A stretch of DNA of 64,000 bases from Hordeum vulgare subsp. vulgare (lineage: Eukaryota; Streptophyta; Magnoliopsida; Poales; Poaceae): the NCBI RefSeq assembly GCF_904849725.1, contig NC_058522.1, positions 433,719,529 to 433,783,528 of the forward strand. The letters are read 5' to 3'. The translations under genes were made by a program, and so were the position numbers. Under the pieces are notes generated by a model. That model saw nothing but the letters and a program-made list of their open reading frames with translations, searched no databases and had not been told where the DNA came from. Every line of letters starts with the position of its first letter. Positions within the stretch are counted from its first letter, which is position 1. This document shows positions 11,386-22,944 of this stretch, piece after piece.

Positions 11386-12101
11386 ATGGTGGGCCCGGAT
11401 TCCAACAAATGGCTGGAGGCCATGAAGTCCGAGATAGGATCCATGTACGAGAACAAAGTGTGGACTTTGGAAGTACTACCTGAAGGCCGCAAGGCTATTC
11501 AGAAGAAATGGATCTATAAGAAGAAGACGGACGCAGACGGTAATGTGACCGTTTATAAAGCTCGACTTGTGGCAAAGGGTTTTTCACAAGTTCAAGGAGT
11601 TGACTACGATGAGAATTTCTCACCTGTAGCGATGCTTAAGTCTGTCCGAATCATGTTAGCATAGCTGCCTTTTACGATTATGAAATCTGGCAGATGGATG
11701 TCAAAACGGCGTTCCTTAATGGTTTTCTTAAGGAAGAGTTGTATATGATGCAGCCCGAAGGTTTTGTCGATCCAAAGAATGCTAACAAAGTATGCAAGCT
11801 ACATCGATCCATTTATGGACTGGTGCAAGCATCTCGGAGTTGCAATAAGTGCTTTGATGAGGTGATCAAAGCATTTGGGTTTATACAAGTGGTTGGAGAA
11901 TCTTGTATTTACAAGAAAGTGAGTGGGAGCTCTGTGGCGTTTCTAATATTATATGTGGATGACATATTCCTGATTGGAAACAACGTGGAGCTTTTGGAGA
12001 GCATAAAGGATTACTTGAATAAAAGTTTCTCTATGAAAGACCTAGGAGAAGCTGCTTACATTCTAGGCATTAAGACTATAGGGATAGATCGAAACGCCTG
12101 A
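11386..12101 (+). pseudogene. Reverse transcriptase of element F, broken
   Basis: Copia RT begins with NKWLEAMKSEI and KKWIYKKK, continues through KARLVAKGFSQ and then, after a stop near 11662 and a frame change, QMDVKTAFLNGFL and SIYGLVQASR. The catalytic LYVDD is intact at about 11949-11963. A further frame change follows near 12100. RT copies the element RNA into cDNA. The catalytic residues survive but the frame does not. Confidence 0.88.
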
Positions 12102-12282
12102 TTGGACTTTCACAACGCACATACCTTGATGAAGTTTTGAAGAATTTCAAAATGGACCAGTCCAAGAAAGGGTTCTTTCCAGTATTACAAGGTATAAAAT
12201 TGAGTAAGACTCAGTGCCCAGCAACTGCGGAAGATAGAGAACAAATGAGTTCCGTCCCCTCGCTTCAGCCGTAGGTTCTATC

Positions 12283-12843
12283 ATGTATGCAATGATGTGC
12301 ACTAGACGAGACGTCAGCTTGGCCATAAGTATGGCAGGCAGGTTTCAGAGTAATCCAGGAGTGGATCACTGGACGGCGGTCACGAATATTCTAAAGTACC
12401 TGAAAAGGACTAAGGAAATGTTTCTCGTTTATGGAGGTGACAAAGAGCTCGTCGTAAAGGGTTACGTCGACGCAAGTTCTGACACCGATCCGGATGACTC
12501 TAAGTCACAAACCGGATACATATTTATTCCTAATGGGAGTGCGGCAAGCTGGTGCAGTTCCAAGCAGAGCGTCGTAGCAGATTCTACATGTGAAGCGGAG
12601 TACATGCCTGCCTCAGAGGCAGCAAAGGAGGGTGTCTGGATGAACCAGTTCATGACAGATCTTGGAGTTGTGCCGAGCGCACTAGATCCATTGACTCTGT
12701 TATGTGACAACACTGGTGCCATTGCCTTAGCAAAGGAACCAAGGTTTCACAAGAAGACCACACACATCAAACGACGCTTCAACCTCATCCGCGACTACAT
12801 CGAAGGAGAGGATGTGAATATTTGCAAATGCACACGGATCTGA
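12283..12843 (+). pseudogene. RNase H end of element F polyprotein
   Basis: An open frame of 186 codons contains MYAMMCTRRDV, GYVDASSDTDPDDSKSQTGY (first Asp), KQSVVADSTCEAEYM (Glu) and LLCDNTGAIALA (Asp), the Copia RNase H pattern, ending at the stop 12841-12843. It removes RNA from the RNA:cDNA hybrid in the active element. It is disconnected from RT by the frame breaks at 12100-12280. Confidence 0.88.
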
Positions 12844-12970
12844 ATGTAGCAGAGCCGCTGACTAAACCTCTTCCACGGGCAAAACATGATCAACACCAGA
12901 ACTGTATGGGTGTTCGATTTATTACAATGTAAATCGCATGGCGATGTGAGGACTAGATTATTGACTCTAG

Positions 12971-12984
12971 TGCAAGTGGGAGAG
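12971..12984 (+). promoter_or_regulatory. Polypurine tract of element F
   Basis: TGCAAGTGGGAGAG lies immediately before the 3' LTR start at 12985, the position where plus-strand cDNA is primed. The matching tract of element E lies at about 49809-49826 in inverse orientation. Confidence 0.8.
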
Positions 12985-14816
12985 TGTTGGAAATATGCCC
13001 TAGAGGCAATGATAAATAGTTATTATTATATTTCCTGTTTAAAGATAATCGTTTATTATCCATGCTATAATTGTATTGAATGAAAACATAGATACATGTG
13101 TGGTTACATAGACACAACAATGTCCCTAGCAAGTCTCTAGTTGGCTGTCCAGTTGATCAAGGATAGTCAAGGTTTTCTGACTATGTGCAAAGTGTTGTTG
13201 CTTGATAACTAGATCACATCATTAGGAGAATCATGTGATGGACTAGACCCAAACTATGAACGTAGCATATTGATCGTGTCGTTTTATTGCTATAGTTTTC
13301 TGCGTGTCAAGTATTTGTTCCTATGACCATGAGATCATATAACTCACTGGCACTGGAGGAATACCTTGTGTGCATCAAATTTTACAATGTAACTAGGTGA
13401 CTATAAAGGTGCTGTACAGGTATCTCCGAAGGTGTCCGTTGAGTTAGTATGGATCAAGACTGGGATTTGTCGCTCCGTGTGACGGAGAGGTATCTCGGGG
13501 CCCACTCGGTAATACAACATCACACACAAGACTTGCAAGAGATGTGACTAAGTGTAAGTCATGGGATCTTGTATTATAGAACGAGTAAAGAGACTTGCCG
13601 GTAACGAGATTGAAATAGGTATGCGGATACCGACGATCGAATCTCGGGCAAGTAACATACCGAAGGACAAAGGGAATGACATACGTGATTATATGAATCC
13701 TTGACACTGAGGTTCAGCCGATAAGATCTTCGGAGAATATGTAGGATCCAATATGGGCATCCAGGTCCCACTATTGGATATTGACCGAGGAGTACCTCGG
13801 GGCATGTTTACATAGTTCTCGAACCCGCAGGGTCTGCACACTTAAGGTTCGACGATGTTTGAGTATAGTTGAGTTATATGTGTGGTTACCAAATGTTGTT
13901 CGGAGTCCCGGATGAGATCACGGACTTCACGAGGGTTTCCGGAATGGTCCGGATACGAAGATTGATATATAGGATGACTTCATTTGGTTACCGGAAGGTT
14001 TTCGGGCATTACCGGGAATGTACCGGGAGTGACGAATGGGTTCCGGAAGTTCATCGGGAGGGGGCAAACCACCCGGGGGAAGCCTAAAGGCACTAGGGGT
14101 GGTGCACCAGCCCTTAGTGGGCTGGTGGGAGAGCCCAAGAGGGCCTATGCGCCAGAGAAAGAAAACTAAAGAAAAGAGAAAAAAAAGAAAGGTGGTAAGG
14201 AAGAGAAGGACTCCACTTTCGAATCCTAGTTGGACTAGAATTGGAGTAGGACTCCTCCTCCTGCCTGGACGGTGCACCCTTGAGGGATTGGCCCTAAAGG
14301 CAAGCCTCCTTCCCCTCCCTCATATATATAGTGGTGATTTAGGGCTGATTTGAGACAACTTTTGCCACGTGCAACTCAGATCTAGACACCATAGTTTTAC
14401 CTCTAGATCGTATTTCTACGGAGCTCGGGCGGAGCCCTGCACGAGTAGATCCTTCACCATCACCGGAGCACTGTCATGCTACCGGAGAACTCATCTACTT
14501 CTCCGTCTTGCTTGCTGGATTAAGAAGGCCGAGATCATCGTCGACCTGTACGTGTGCTGAACGCGGAGGTGCCGTCCGTTCGGCACTAGATTGGAACGGA
14601 TCGTGGGATGGACGCGGGATGGTTCATGGGACGGTTCGCGGGGCGGATCGAGGGACGTGAGGACGTTCCACTACATCAACCGCGTTTATTAACGCTTCCT
14701 GCTGTGCGATCTACAAGGGCACGCAGATCCAAATCTCTTCTCGTAGATGGACATCACCATGATTGGTCTTCGTATGCGTAGGAAATTTTTTGTTTCGCAT
14801 GCAACGTTCCCCAACA
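12985..14816 (+). repeat. 3' LTR of element F
   Basis: It starts TGTTGGAAATATGCCC and ends GTTCCCCAACA, 1832 bp. It contains a TATATATA box near 14325, where the family's transcription is expected to start. Its length equals both LTRs of element E. ORFs of 60-116 codons inside it are incidental. Confidence 0.92.
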
Positions 14817-15017
14817 ATGCCATGTCAAACAACCGCACTCCGGTGGACTTGATAAAATTATTAGGAATAAAGAAATCCGTATGATGCTGAGCTAGTCTTT
14901 CAATGCTTTCGCTAAACTGAAATATGTTGAGCCGGTCTTTCAATGTTTCAACTCCACTTTAAAATTGATAACCTGAGGATATTCTTCCTCTCTCTTTTTT
15001 TATAATCACATTACAAG

Positions 15018-15800
15018 TAGCCCCCTAGCTCCAAGTTTATCAGTTCATGATGACTTGGTGCTTCAGGCAAAGAACTATCTTGGCTGTGTAGCCTCCAAGT
15101 GCCGGATTGTTTTGCTGCAGCAGCCTTGGACTTGTAATTGTCTTATACTTGGAAAGCTTCAGCTGGTGTAGCTCCAAGGGCCGGGTTGTTTTTCATTGCA
15201 ACAACCTGAGACTTTTGAACTTGGTTTTGAATGTTGTAGATAGGTAGATTTGGAGAAATCTGGGTTGTCCTCTGAGCCACCAGATATGAGCTCATATGAA
15301 TGTCTTGAATTTCACATGTGTAGCCCCCAAGGGTTGGCTCATTAGTATGTGATGGGGCGTGTCTTCAATTTGGACCCTATAATGTTATTTAAACAGCCAA
15401 ATAGTGTAGCCGCCAAGTGTTGGGTCGCATGCGTGCAGCGACTTAAGACTTTTGGAAATTTTCATTTAAGTAGTGTAGCCCCCAAGTGACGGGCTACTCC
15501 CTGCAGCGACTCGGGACTTATATGTACTTCTCTTTTTGAAAAGAAAGACATCATATGACACTGCCCCCAAGCTTCTGGTTACGCTGAATTTTTGATAGGA
15601 GCAATTGGTAGCCCCCAAGGGCTGGCTCATCATTACTTGGTGGGTTGGACCTTCAATGAGACTAGTCAAAATGACTATGCATTAGCCCCCAAGTGTCGTG
15701 GTGCATGCTTGCAATGATATGGAGCTTTCACACTTGCTGTAATCTTGATTTCAAGAATGTAGCCCCCAAGTGCTGGGTCATATGCCTGCAGAGACTTGGG
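15018..15800. repeat. Diverged interspersed array with TAGCCCCCAAGTG core
   Basis: About ten copies of a 45-50 bp block starting TAGCCCCCAAGTG and often ending GCAGCGACTTGGGACTT occur near 15023, 15088, 15169, 15321, 15406, 15475, 15560, 15609, 15684 and 15760. Related blocks lie at 16643 and 17030. Spacing is irregular (65-150 bp) with unrelated sequence between, so this is not a simple satellite. I associate such blocks with Triticeae transposon interiors but cannot name the element. Confidence 0.7.
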
Positions 15801-17520
15801 ACTCTGTGAGAATACAATCCATCATAATGCACTTCAGAAGGTCTCTTGAACTTGAATGAATCCTTGACCGTGGTTGTAACACAACACAATAATTTATTGT
15901 CTACATGAATATCCTGGAATAATGGTTTTTGTGCTTGAAATGAAATCCCTGCCCATGGATGCGGTGCAACCCGACAAATGTATGTTTGAGAAATCCATAA
16001 TTGTTGTAGTTTACTAAAAGCAGAAGTTGAAGAAATCCAAGATTCGGTCAATTAGATGACCCGATATTATAAGTGATGGGCCAGCTCAGCAATATTTGAG
16101 AAACTGGCTTTTCGAGAATATTTATTTCTCCTAAGCTCATTTTAAACCCCCCATCATTTAACACTGGTTATGATAAACCATGATAAAAATCCGGCCAGTT
16201 TTGGCTCTCAAATACTTATTTGCTCGTGTAAAAGTTTATGTTGTAATCCGGTTTGAAGACCAGCATGATATGTATGTATGATGCATGATGCAATGCAAGA
16301 TGATGTATGGGCATGATAACATCTAGTAGTAGTAATAAATTATTCTTTAATAAGCGACTTAGTGAGACATGGTAAAAAGAGACCCGCTTTCGAGGGTCAA
16401 GTCTCGCTTCAATGAAGTGAGTATGATAACCCATGGTTTGTCCTAGATTTCAGTATGTCGGCTCTCACGTGACCTAAACCAATGTTTTAACCTTGACAAG
16501 TTCAGGGTCCGAAGTGGAGTAACTAGCAAGAGTACATGAGGTCACCTGATCGGAGTCGCATCAAGCATACATGCATGTTTAACCATTTTTTGGCGTCTTT
16601 GCCGGATCAAGAGGGTGAGAAAGCTAAACTCGATGAGTTGTAAGCCCCCAAGTGACCTATGATCCTGGAAAAGCTCGGCATAGGATTTACAGTGAGACAT
16701 TGCTACTACTGCAAAACAATCTGGGGTCCAGATAAGCCGGCTTGATTCCATTGATCATAATTTGATAATATGATGATTCAGTAAAGGAGGATACCTGTGT
16801 TTGAACAACACATCATGGCAGCTGGTCAGCTTTGGCAATCTTTACTTCTTCGTCCATAAGGTAGGGCATCCATTTTTGAATTGTGGATTGTGGCATCAAG
16901 TTCTCTTTGGCAACATTTAACTTTTCGCCAATATGGCAACAACCCCCGGGTCCGGGTTTTCTTCCCTGCAATGACCCATAGTTCTTGAATTTTGTTGAAA
17001 ATAGCCAAATCTGTTGAGTCATGTGTGTGTAGCCTCCGAGTCTTAAGTCGACTTGTGGAGGCGGCTTGAGAGTCTTCATATTTGGCTGTAGCATAAGCCA
17101 GTGCAAAGTTGACGATTTGGTGAGTTGATGAGCTTTGTGATGCTCATCGTATATCTTCTGGCAAATGTCATGGCCAAATTGATTTGTATGCCTCGTGAAC
17201 CATGCTTTGTTATTCTCATGTAGTCCGGCTCTCCTCACTCCTCCACAATCATTTTTTTCTTTTGCCCTTGGCTTTTGGATTAGTGGCTCAATGTTGGTCG
17301 GCTCAAATTGTAGCTTCTCCAAGGATGAAAAGCTCTTCTATTCCTTTTGATATGTTGAAGTAGAACGTGTCGTTGGGGTAACAAGCCAATGCGTTTATCC
17401 ATTGAGCAAACCGGCACGAGTGGAGGCTAGCACGTGTTTTGGCGATGTTGCGTAAGGCATGATTTCAAATGTCACTTTTTCCTTTGCTTCAATGTTGTTG
17501 AAGGAGAAGGTCCACAGGGG
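15801..17520. other. Unassigned repeat-like DNA
   Basis: No coding similarity is recognised. Minus-strand frames at 16813-17322 (169 codons) and 15728-16051 (107 codons) exist but show no domain, and the first overlaps array-type blocks at 17030. Probably the interior of the same unidentified element as the array at 15.0-15.8 kb. Confidence 0.3.
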
Positions 17521-18690
17521 AGGCTTGCATGCGTCCGTAGGATGGCTCGAGCGAGAAGGCACAACACCAGTTTGTTGATGTAAACTAGATGCGGGGACGA
17601 AGGCTTGAGCGCGTCCATTTGGCGGCTCGTATGGGTGTATGCGACCCCGCCTTACTGATGTAGATGCGTGAGTCAGCCGTCGCGTTTGAAAACCAACACA
17701 GACAGATAGTTGACCTTAGCATTTTAAGCCGGCGCGTATGGCGAGTCAACCGAGTCATTTGGAAACCGGTGCGGACGGCGATTCAGCCGCCTTGAGATGA
17801 TGTAGTTCATACCGCGGGGGCGGGGGCTTTCATGCGCATGTTGGAAGATGTGGCATGGACGGATGCCGGTGCATGATAATATTGGCGCGAGCTCCATATC
17901 CACAATATTATATCCCCTTTGTAGTGTGCACTTGTCCTACACAGAAAAAACATTGCAGAGAAAGTAATTATTCTCAAAATAAAGAGTATACTGATAAAAT
18001 AACTAAGGTGGATAGCACCTGGTATTTTTCACGGATGAATGTCAAAAAGATTGGGACATATTTGATATAGACCAGGCCACGGGGCGGTGGCTTGCGCGCA
18101 TCTATTGGGAGGTTTGAGCAAGCACGCGCAACACCTACGTGATGATGTCTACCGGATCACAGGGGTGGCAGCTCGCACACATCCCTTGGCGGCTCGAGCG
18201 AGCAGGCACGACACCGGCGTGATGACGTATACCGGACCGCGGGGGCGGCAACTCGAGCGAGCAAGCAAGGAACCAGCGTGATGATGTAGACCGGATCACG
18301 GAGGTGACGGCTCGAGCAAGCAGGCACGACACTGGCGTGATGATGTAGGCCGGACCGTGTGTGTGTGTGTGGGGGGGGGGGGGGTAGCTCGCGTCCATCT
18401 GTTGGGCTCCTTCGAGCGAGCAGGCATGGAACCGGTGTGATGATGTAGATAGGACCATGGGTGCGGCGGCTCGCGTGCATCCGTTGGGCTGCTTCGAGTG
18501 AGAAGGAACGACATCGACGTGATGATGTGGACGCAAGAGTCGACTGCAACATTGAAAACCGGTGCGGATGCGAGTCGGCCACGGTGTTGTACGCTGGTGT
18601 GGACACGTGAGTCGGCCACGACGTTGTAAGTCGGCGTGAATGCACTAGTTGGCCACAATGTTGTAAGTCAGTACGTACGCACGAGGCGGC
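17521..18690. repeat. Degenerate tandem arrays, two unit types
   Basis: From about 17521, and densely at 18087-18535, blocks contain GGCTCGAGCGAGCAGGCACG followed by GGCGTGATGATGTAGACCGG, repeating every 65-110 bp. From 18536 to 18690 a second unit (AGTCGGCCACGACGTTGTAA-like) repeats every 45-50 bp about four times. Minus-strand ORFs of 120-190 codons here follow the repeat period and show no domain. The interval 17850-18060 is a non-repetitive spacer. Confidence 0.65.
18357..18384. repeat. (GT)7 followed by G14 microsatellite
   Basis: A GT dinucleotide run is directly followed by fourteen consecutive G residues inside the tandem array. Length may be affected by sequencing error. Confidence 0.95.
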
Positions 18691-18853
18691 TGCGACGCCA
18701 TTGATGTTGACAGGGCTCCATGCACGCAATATAACGCTACTTTTTTACTGAATAATTATCCTCATATTTTTTGTTAGATTGATGTGAACCCCAGTGTTCG
18801 ATAATGCTTGATGTAGCATAGCCAAAAGACAAGAGTTGCACTAGAATCAAGTT

Positions 18854-19330
18854 GACAATTTTTTGGTTTTAACCTAAATGGCTAAGAAAATCCAGACCTG
18901 GCCTAACTCTAATTTTTTTTCCAATCTAACCTCTTTACGTGACACCAACATACGTGGCGACTCGATTGCACGAGAGACGCCACGGACCATGGCATCTCGT
19001 ACGGGCCCGCTCGATCGCCCGCTGCATTGATTGGTTGACGTGGCAAAGGGCCAGACGCGAGGGACCCTGGCGTCTGGTCTCCAAACCCAGGCGCCGTGCA
19101 CCCTGGCATCTGGCCCGGGTAACTTAAACAGCCCGCGGGCCCTTTCCCACCCGGCTATCTTCTTCCTCCTCCTCCACCACAAATGAATCTCGCTCTCTCT
19201 TTCCCCCTCTTCCCCCCTCACATCCCCTTGCTCTACTCCCTCCTCCACCAAAATTCATAGATTCGAGCCCCCCGAGCATCCTTGAGGTATTCTTCTCCAA
19301 TCCCTCCAATTTTTTTTGTTTTAACATCTT
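18854..19330 (+). repeat. Left terminal inverted repeat of M2
   Basis: Pairs with 21780-22264 in inverse. It contains two imperfect palindromes with CCAGACGC/GCGTCTGG-type arms (19051-19077 and 19087-19113) and a pyrimidine-rich tract (19160-19250). In MULEs the TIR usually carries both transposase binding sites and promoter activity. Confidence 0.8.
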
Positions 19331-19533
19331 ATTTTGAGAGCATTTTTGAATATTAGATTATGTTAGATTTGTAAATGTTTTCTTAGTTTTAGGGATTATT
19401 TTGTAGTTGTTAGATGATAGAGTTGTGTAGTTGTTAGATGATTTTTTTTGTGTAGTTCAATTTGTTCAATAAAATTGGCATAATATGTGAGTAGTTGATG
19501 TTTTGTAGATTTTGACAGATGGACATGTTATTT

Positions 19534-19629
19534 AATATGTTGGATGTTGATATAGATGGACATATTGTTGGCGTTTTATTAAATATGTTGGATGATGATA
19601 TAGATGGACATATTGTTGGAATTTTATTT
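19534..19629. repeat. Two tandem 48-bp units
   Basis: AATATGTTGGATGTTGATAT... (19534-19581) is followed by a close copy at 19582-19629. It produces a short in-frame repeat in the plus-strand frame starting 19519, which I do not regard as a gene. Confidence 0.8.
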
Positions 19630-19676
19630 TTTGCAAAAGAGATGATGAAATTTGATGTTTGTTATTTTTTGGTAGG

Positions 19677-19763
19677 ATGGTGGATGATGATGGCCCTTGG
19701 TATGATGGGTTAATCGAAGAGTTTGATAGTGAGCATCGTGCTCATGTCATTGAGTCAAAATAA
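19677..19763 (+). other. Possible start of a second gene inside M2
   Basis: After TTTTTTGGTAG, a good 3' splice-site context, an ATG at 19677 opens 28 codons including DDDGPWYDGLIEEF and SEHRAHVIES before TAA. The composition looks protein-like and unlike the surrounding AT-rich DNA. It runs opposite to the transposase. It might be the first coding exon of a passenger gene, such as the plant mobile domain genes known from MULEs, but that link is weak. Confidence 0.2.
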
Positions 19764-21506
19764 CAATGTCCACTGCCTTGAGTATGCCATGGTGCCGGTC
19801 CGATATGGCGCATACCTCCCTATAAACAAGCACCTTGTTCCTCACATGACCCATGAAGCACTCCCAGTTGTCTTGTGCTCAGAAGGCACCAAATCAAATG
19901 CAACTGGCAACACATTGTCGTTCGACGAGTGGGCTATTGCTACCATTAGTGTGCCCTTGAATCTGCCGGTCAAGAAGGTGCCATCTACATAATAGACCAG
20001 ACGACAATGCTTAAATGCTTCCACACATTGTCCATAACTCCAGAATGCACGGTGGAACACTCTGTGGTTATCATCAACGACAATACATGCCCGGGTTCCT
20101 ATGTGCAATCACTCCCAACAATGTGGGGAGCTGGTTGTATGCTTCTCGGTAACCACCATACAACATCCTAATAGCATCTGCCTTGGCCCACCATGCCTTC
20201 CCATACTTGACTTCATAACCATATAGTTTTTTCGTTGTCCTCATGAGAAACCTCACTTTGATAGTGGGATCAACAACTATGTCTCCCATAAATTTGTATC
20301 CGAGGTACTCACACGTGAGCTGATGGTGTGTCGGATGATCATGTTTCTTTGGTGATCTGCAAAAATGAGTGGGAACACAACTTCTTAACACCCATTCTAC
20401 GGTTTCTTCTAACTTTCTTGCACGAACCTTCCATGGGAATCCTTCATCTCCTTTTTCACACTTCACAGTGTAAGGAAAATTTATGTCAGAGTGCTCAACA
20501 TAAAATGGCACGTGGTTCCGAAAGGCATAGTCACACAACCAAACCTTCATGGCATCCAAAATTGGAAACTTCACTCCTTTCTTCAAATAAGCATTCTCAT
20601 CCTCCTCCTCATCCTTGGTTCGCCTGGATCAGGGCAAGGTGTTGGCTCAATCGCCGTGTTTCTCATGCCACCATCAACTACGACTTTATGGGCAAGGCTG
20701 AGATCTCGAAACAAGTGAGTTATTTTTTCCAAGCCGGTCAACTCAAAGTGAATTTGGTTTTCCTCCTTCGTGAATTCATCCTTGTCCAATTCTTCCTCAG
20801 GATCTTCCTCATCTGAGTCAGACCCATATACACGCCTAAAAGGTAACTCATGATCCACCCCCTTTTGCAGTATGTACGCATCCAAGTCACCAACATCAAT
20901 ACCATGAAACCCTTCCTCTACCTCATCCAAATCATCATCAGCATAACCATCACCATCCTTTTGAATTAGTTTCTCACTAGCAATCACATCAACTTCGTTT
21001 GCTTGGCTGGTTGGTGGTTGGCTACAAGCATTAGGGGCATACAATTCAACCTCACTTTCTTTGCTAGTTCGTGGTTGTCTATAAGCATTGGACGCATCGA
21101 TAATAATCATTTTCTTAACAAAAGGCATACTTGTCCTCTCGGCCATTGGGGAAGAGACAATCCAGTTCAAGTCAATTACAACCAGAGGAGGTTCAACCTT
21201 GGTGGCAAACAATTGAAGTGACTTGTCTTCTGATTAGTTAACTTGTCCCTTGTACACATTCCAATGCAAGTCAAAGGTGATAGGCATACTTTTCAAGCGA
21301 GATTTGTCTCTAACTCCAACATCATACCTCCCTATTAATTTAACACCATCATTGTGCTCCATCCACACTAATACATGTCTCACTTTTGCAACGAGCTCAT
21401 CATAGCTAGGGCTTGTATAAAAAACAATGCCTTCCTCATCCTCGATGGCATTGTTAGTCAAGAATGCCTCCTTGTCCATATAATGAACACTAACAAGTTT
21501 CCCCAT
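19745..21506 (-). pseudogene. MULE transposase of M2, broken
   Basis: On the minus strand the N-terminal part (MGKLVSVHYMDKEAF, then KGQVN and an in-frame TAA near 21232) is followed by an acidic linker (SDSDEEDPEEELDKDEF). The MuDR-type DNA-binding segment lies at about 20330-20590 (GFPWKVRARK, with a Cys/His pattern). The DDE catalytic part follows, with CRLVYYVDGTFLTGRFKGT (first Asp, about 19980) and, in another frame, CAISDRHHGIL (second Asp, about 19800). Frameshifts occur near 20585, 20100 and 19850, and similarity ends near 19745 before the third catalytic residue and the SWIM finger. The C-terminal half is therefore missing. It cuts at TIRs in functional relatives. Confidence 0.85.
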
Positions 21507-21779
21507 CTAGAAACAACAATAATGAATTAAGCACATCAATGACAATTGTTGGTGGCTTTAAATCAATCCATTATACCCACATCATATCAACAGTAAATTA
21601 TTAAACAAAATCTACAACACATCATCTACTAACATAATGAACAAAATGCCCCAAAGGCCAAAAAAATGTTCCAACATATTGAACATACCATCTATATAAT
21701 CTAACAACTACACAAAAATCCCTAAAACTAAGAAATAACCTACTAATCAAACATCACTCATTCTTCAAAAATACTCTCA

Positions 21780-22264
21780 AAATAATACGTTAAAACAAAA
21801 ATAAATTGGAGGGATTGGGAGAGATTACCTCAAGGATGCTTGGCGGGCTCGGATCCACAAACTTTGGTGGAGGAGGGAGTAGATCACGGGAGGGGGGTGT
21901 AAGAGGGAAGAGTGGCGAGAGAGGGGGCAAATGCGTTTCTCTTGTGGAGGAGGAAGAAGATGGACCAGGTGGGGCGGGCCTGCACAACTGATTCACTTAA
22001 CAGGGCCAGACGCCAAGGTCCATGGCGTCTGGGTTTTGAGACCAGACTCCAAGGTACGTGGCGTCTGGCCCTTTGCCACGTCTGCTAGTCAATGAAGTGA
22101 GCGATCAAGCGGGCCCGTACGAGACGCCATGGTCCCTCATGTATCCCGTGCAGTCCAAACACAAGGGATATTGGCGTCACGTAAATTGGTTAGTGTGGAT
22201 TTTTTTAAAAGTTAGGCCACATCTGGATTTTGTTAGCCATTTAGGTTAAAACCAAAAAATTGTC
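21780..22264 (-). repeat. Right terminal inverted repeat of M2
   Basis: Inverse of 18854-19330. It holds two palindromes: CCAGACGCCA and TGGCGTCTGG separated by 7 bp (22006-22032, perfect 10-bp arms), and a weaker one at 22042-22068. The outermost 32 bases match the left end perfectly or nearly so. Confidence 0.8.
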
Positions 22265-22944
22265 CGAAACTGGCTCAACCTTTTCTTTCAATATCTGATT
22301 GGCATTTGCTCAATGCCTGCACGCACGCATAGCTTGCTGGTGGGCAGGTCGTCCCCTTGGGACTTGTAATTCCTGTCCATACAACTTCACGCAACACCAC
22401 CCTGTTCCAGCCAATGTCAATGGCATCCTTGGACTCCATCCTCTCGCCCCTGTGCACCCGCGCGCGCCCCGCCCCTCCCTCCCATGCCCGTGCCCGCGCT
22501 CATGAGCCTCAGGGGCCGCCGAAGAGAGGGAGAAAGGGGGCTGGCATCGACTCTGCGTCTGTGTCTTCTCCGGCTGGGCGCCTTGGATGGACGAAGACGG
22601 CAGCAAGGGCGAGCTCCGCGCCAGGGCCTACTTCTCCCCCGGCCTGCCCCGGCCTCCCCAACGGTGCTCCCTCTGCCCCGTCCTGCCCCGGCGACGCTCC
22701 CTCTGCCTTGTGCGGTTGGTGCAAGAGAGAGGAAAGACAAAAGATAGGAGAGAGAGGGGTGGGTGGCCGACGTGGGCCAATTAGATTGCGTCAAAATAGA
22801 GCCGGCGCTCCGAGCTGCCCCCCAGGATCCTGGGTTTGGGTTGAGATCACCGGTCATAAATTTAACCAAATCCGACGCTATTTTAGCTGGTGGGGGCGCT
22901 ACTGTTTTTTTTCTCCGCCGACGGTAAAAAAGTGCTCTGCGGGC
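22265..22944. other. GC-rich segment without recognised gene
   Basis: Strongly GC-rich between about 22430 and 22760, with overlapping frames on both strands (196 codons +, 150 codons -) that look like Pro/Arg/Ala-rich low-complexity translations. No domain is recognised. The last 70 bp before 22945 may be part of a small transposon. It may be remnant gene promoter DNA. Confidence 0.4.

Larger units (their letters stand above)
6812..14816 (+). mobile_element. Copia retrotransposon, Angela/BARE1/WIS type (element F)
   Basis: Both ends carry TG...CA LTR termini (TGTTGGAAATATGCC at 6812; CGTTCCCCAACA ending 14816) and the 5-bp direct repeat ATGCC flanks the element exactly (6807-6811 and 14817-14821). 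The order gag, zinc knuckle, PR, IN, RT, RH is diagnostic of Copia. The family name is from memory of LTR and leader sequence. The 5' LTR carries two deletions and every ORF is broken, so it is a dead copy. It inserted into a repeat array shared by its two flanks. Confidence 0.93.
18854..22264 (-). mobile_element. MULE with long terminal inverted repeats (M2)
   Basis: The left end (GACAATTTTTTGGTTTTAAC at 18854) is repeated in inverse at the right end (22264). The inverted similarity extends inward several hundred bases on each side, to about 19330 and 21780 clearly and probably to 19500 and 21620. Between them, on the minus strand, is a MULE transposase remnant. Flanking 9-mers (AATCAAGTT and CGAAACTGG) do not match, so no TSD is visible; either the insertion is old or an end has changed. 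It lies right of the tandem array at 17.5-18.7 kb. Confidence 0.85.

Noticed and set aside
15018..15800. CRISPR-like regularly spaced repeats
   Set aside because: Spacing is irregular, repeats diverge and the genome is plant nuclear.
16813..17322. 169-codon minus-strand ORF as a possible gene
   Set aside because: No recognised domain and it overlaps a TAGCCTCC repeat block; kept only as unassigned DNA.
18135..18729. 133- and 190-codon minus-strand ORFs
   Set aside because: Periodic translations of a tandem array.
18845..22273. 9-bp TSD for MULE M2
   Set aside because: The flanking 9-mers AATCAAGTT and CGAAACTGG do not match even allowing several changes.
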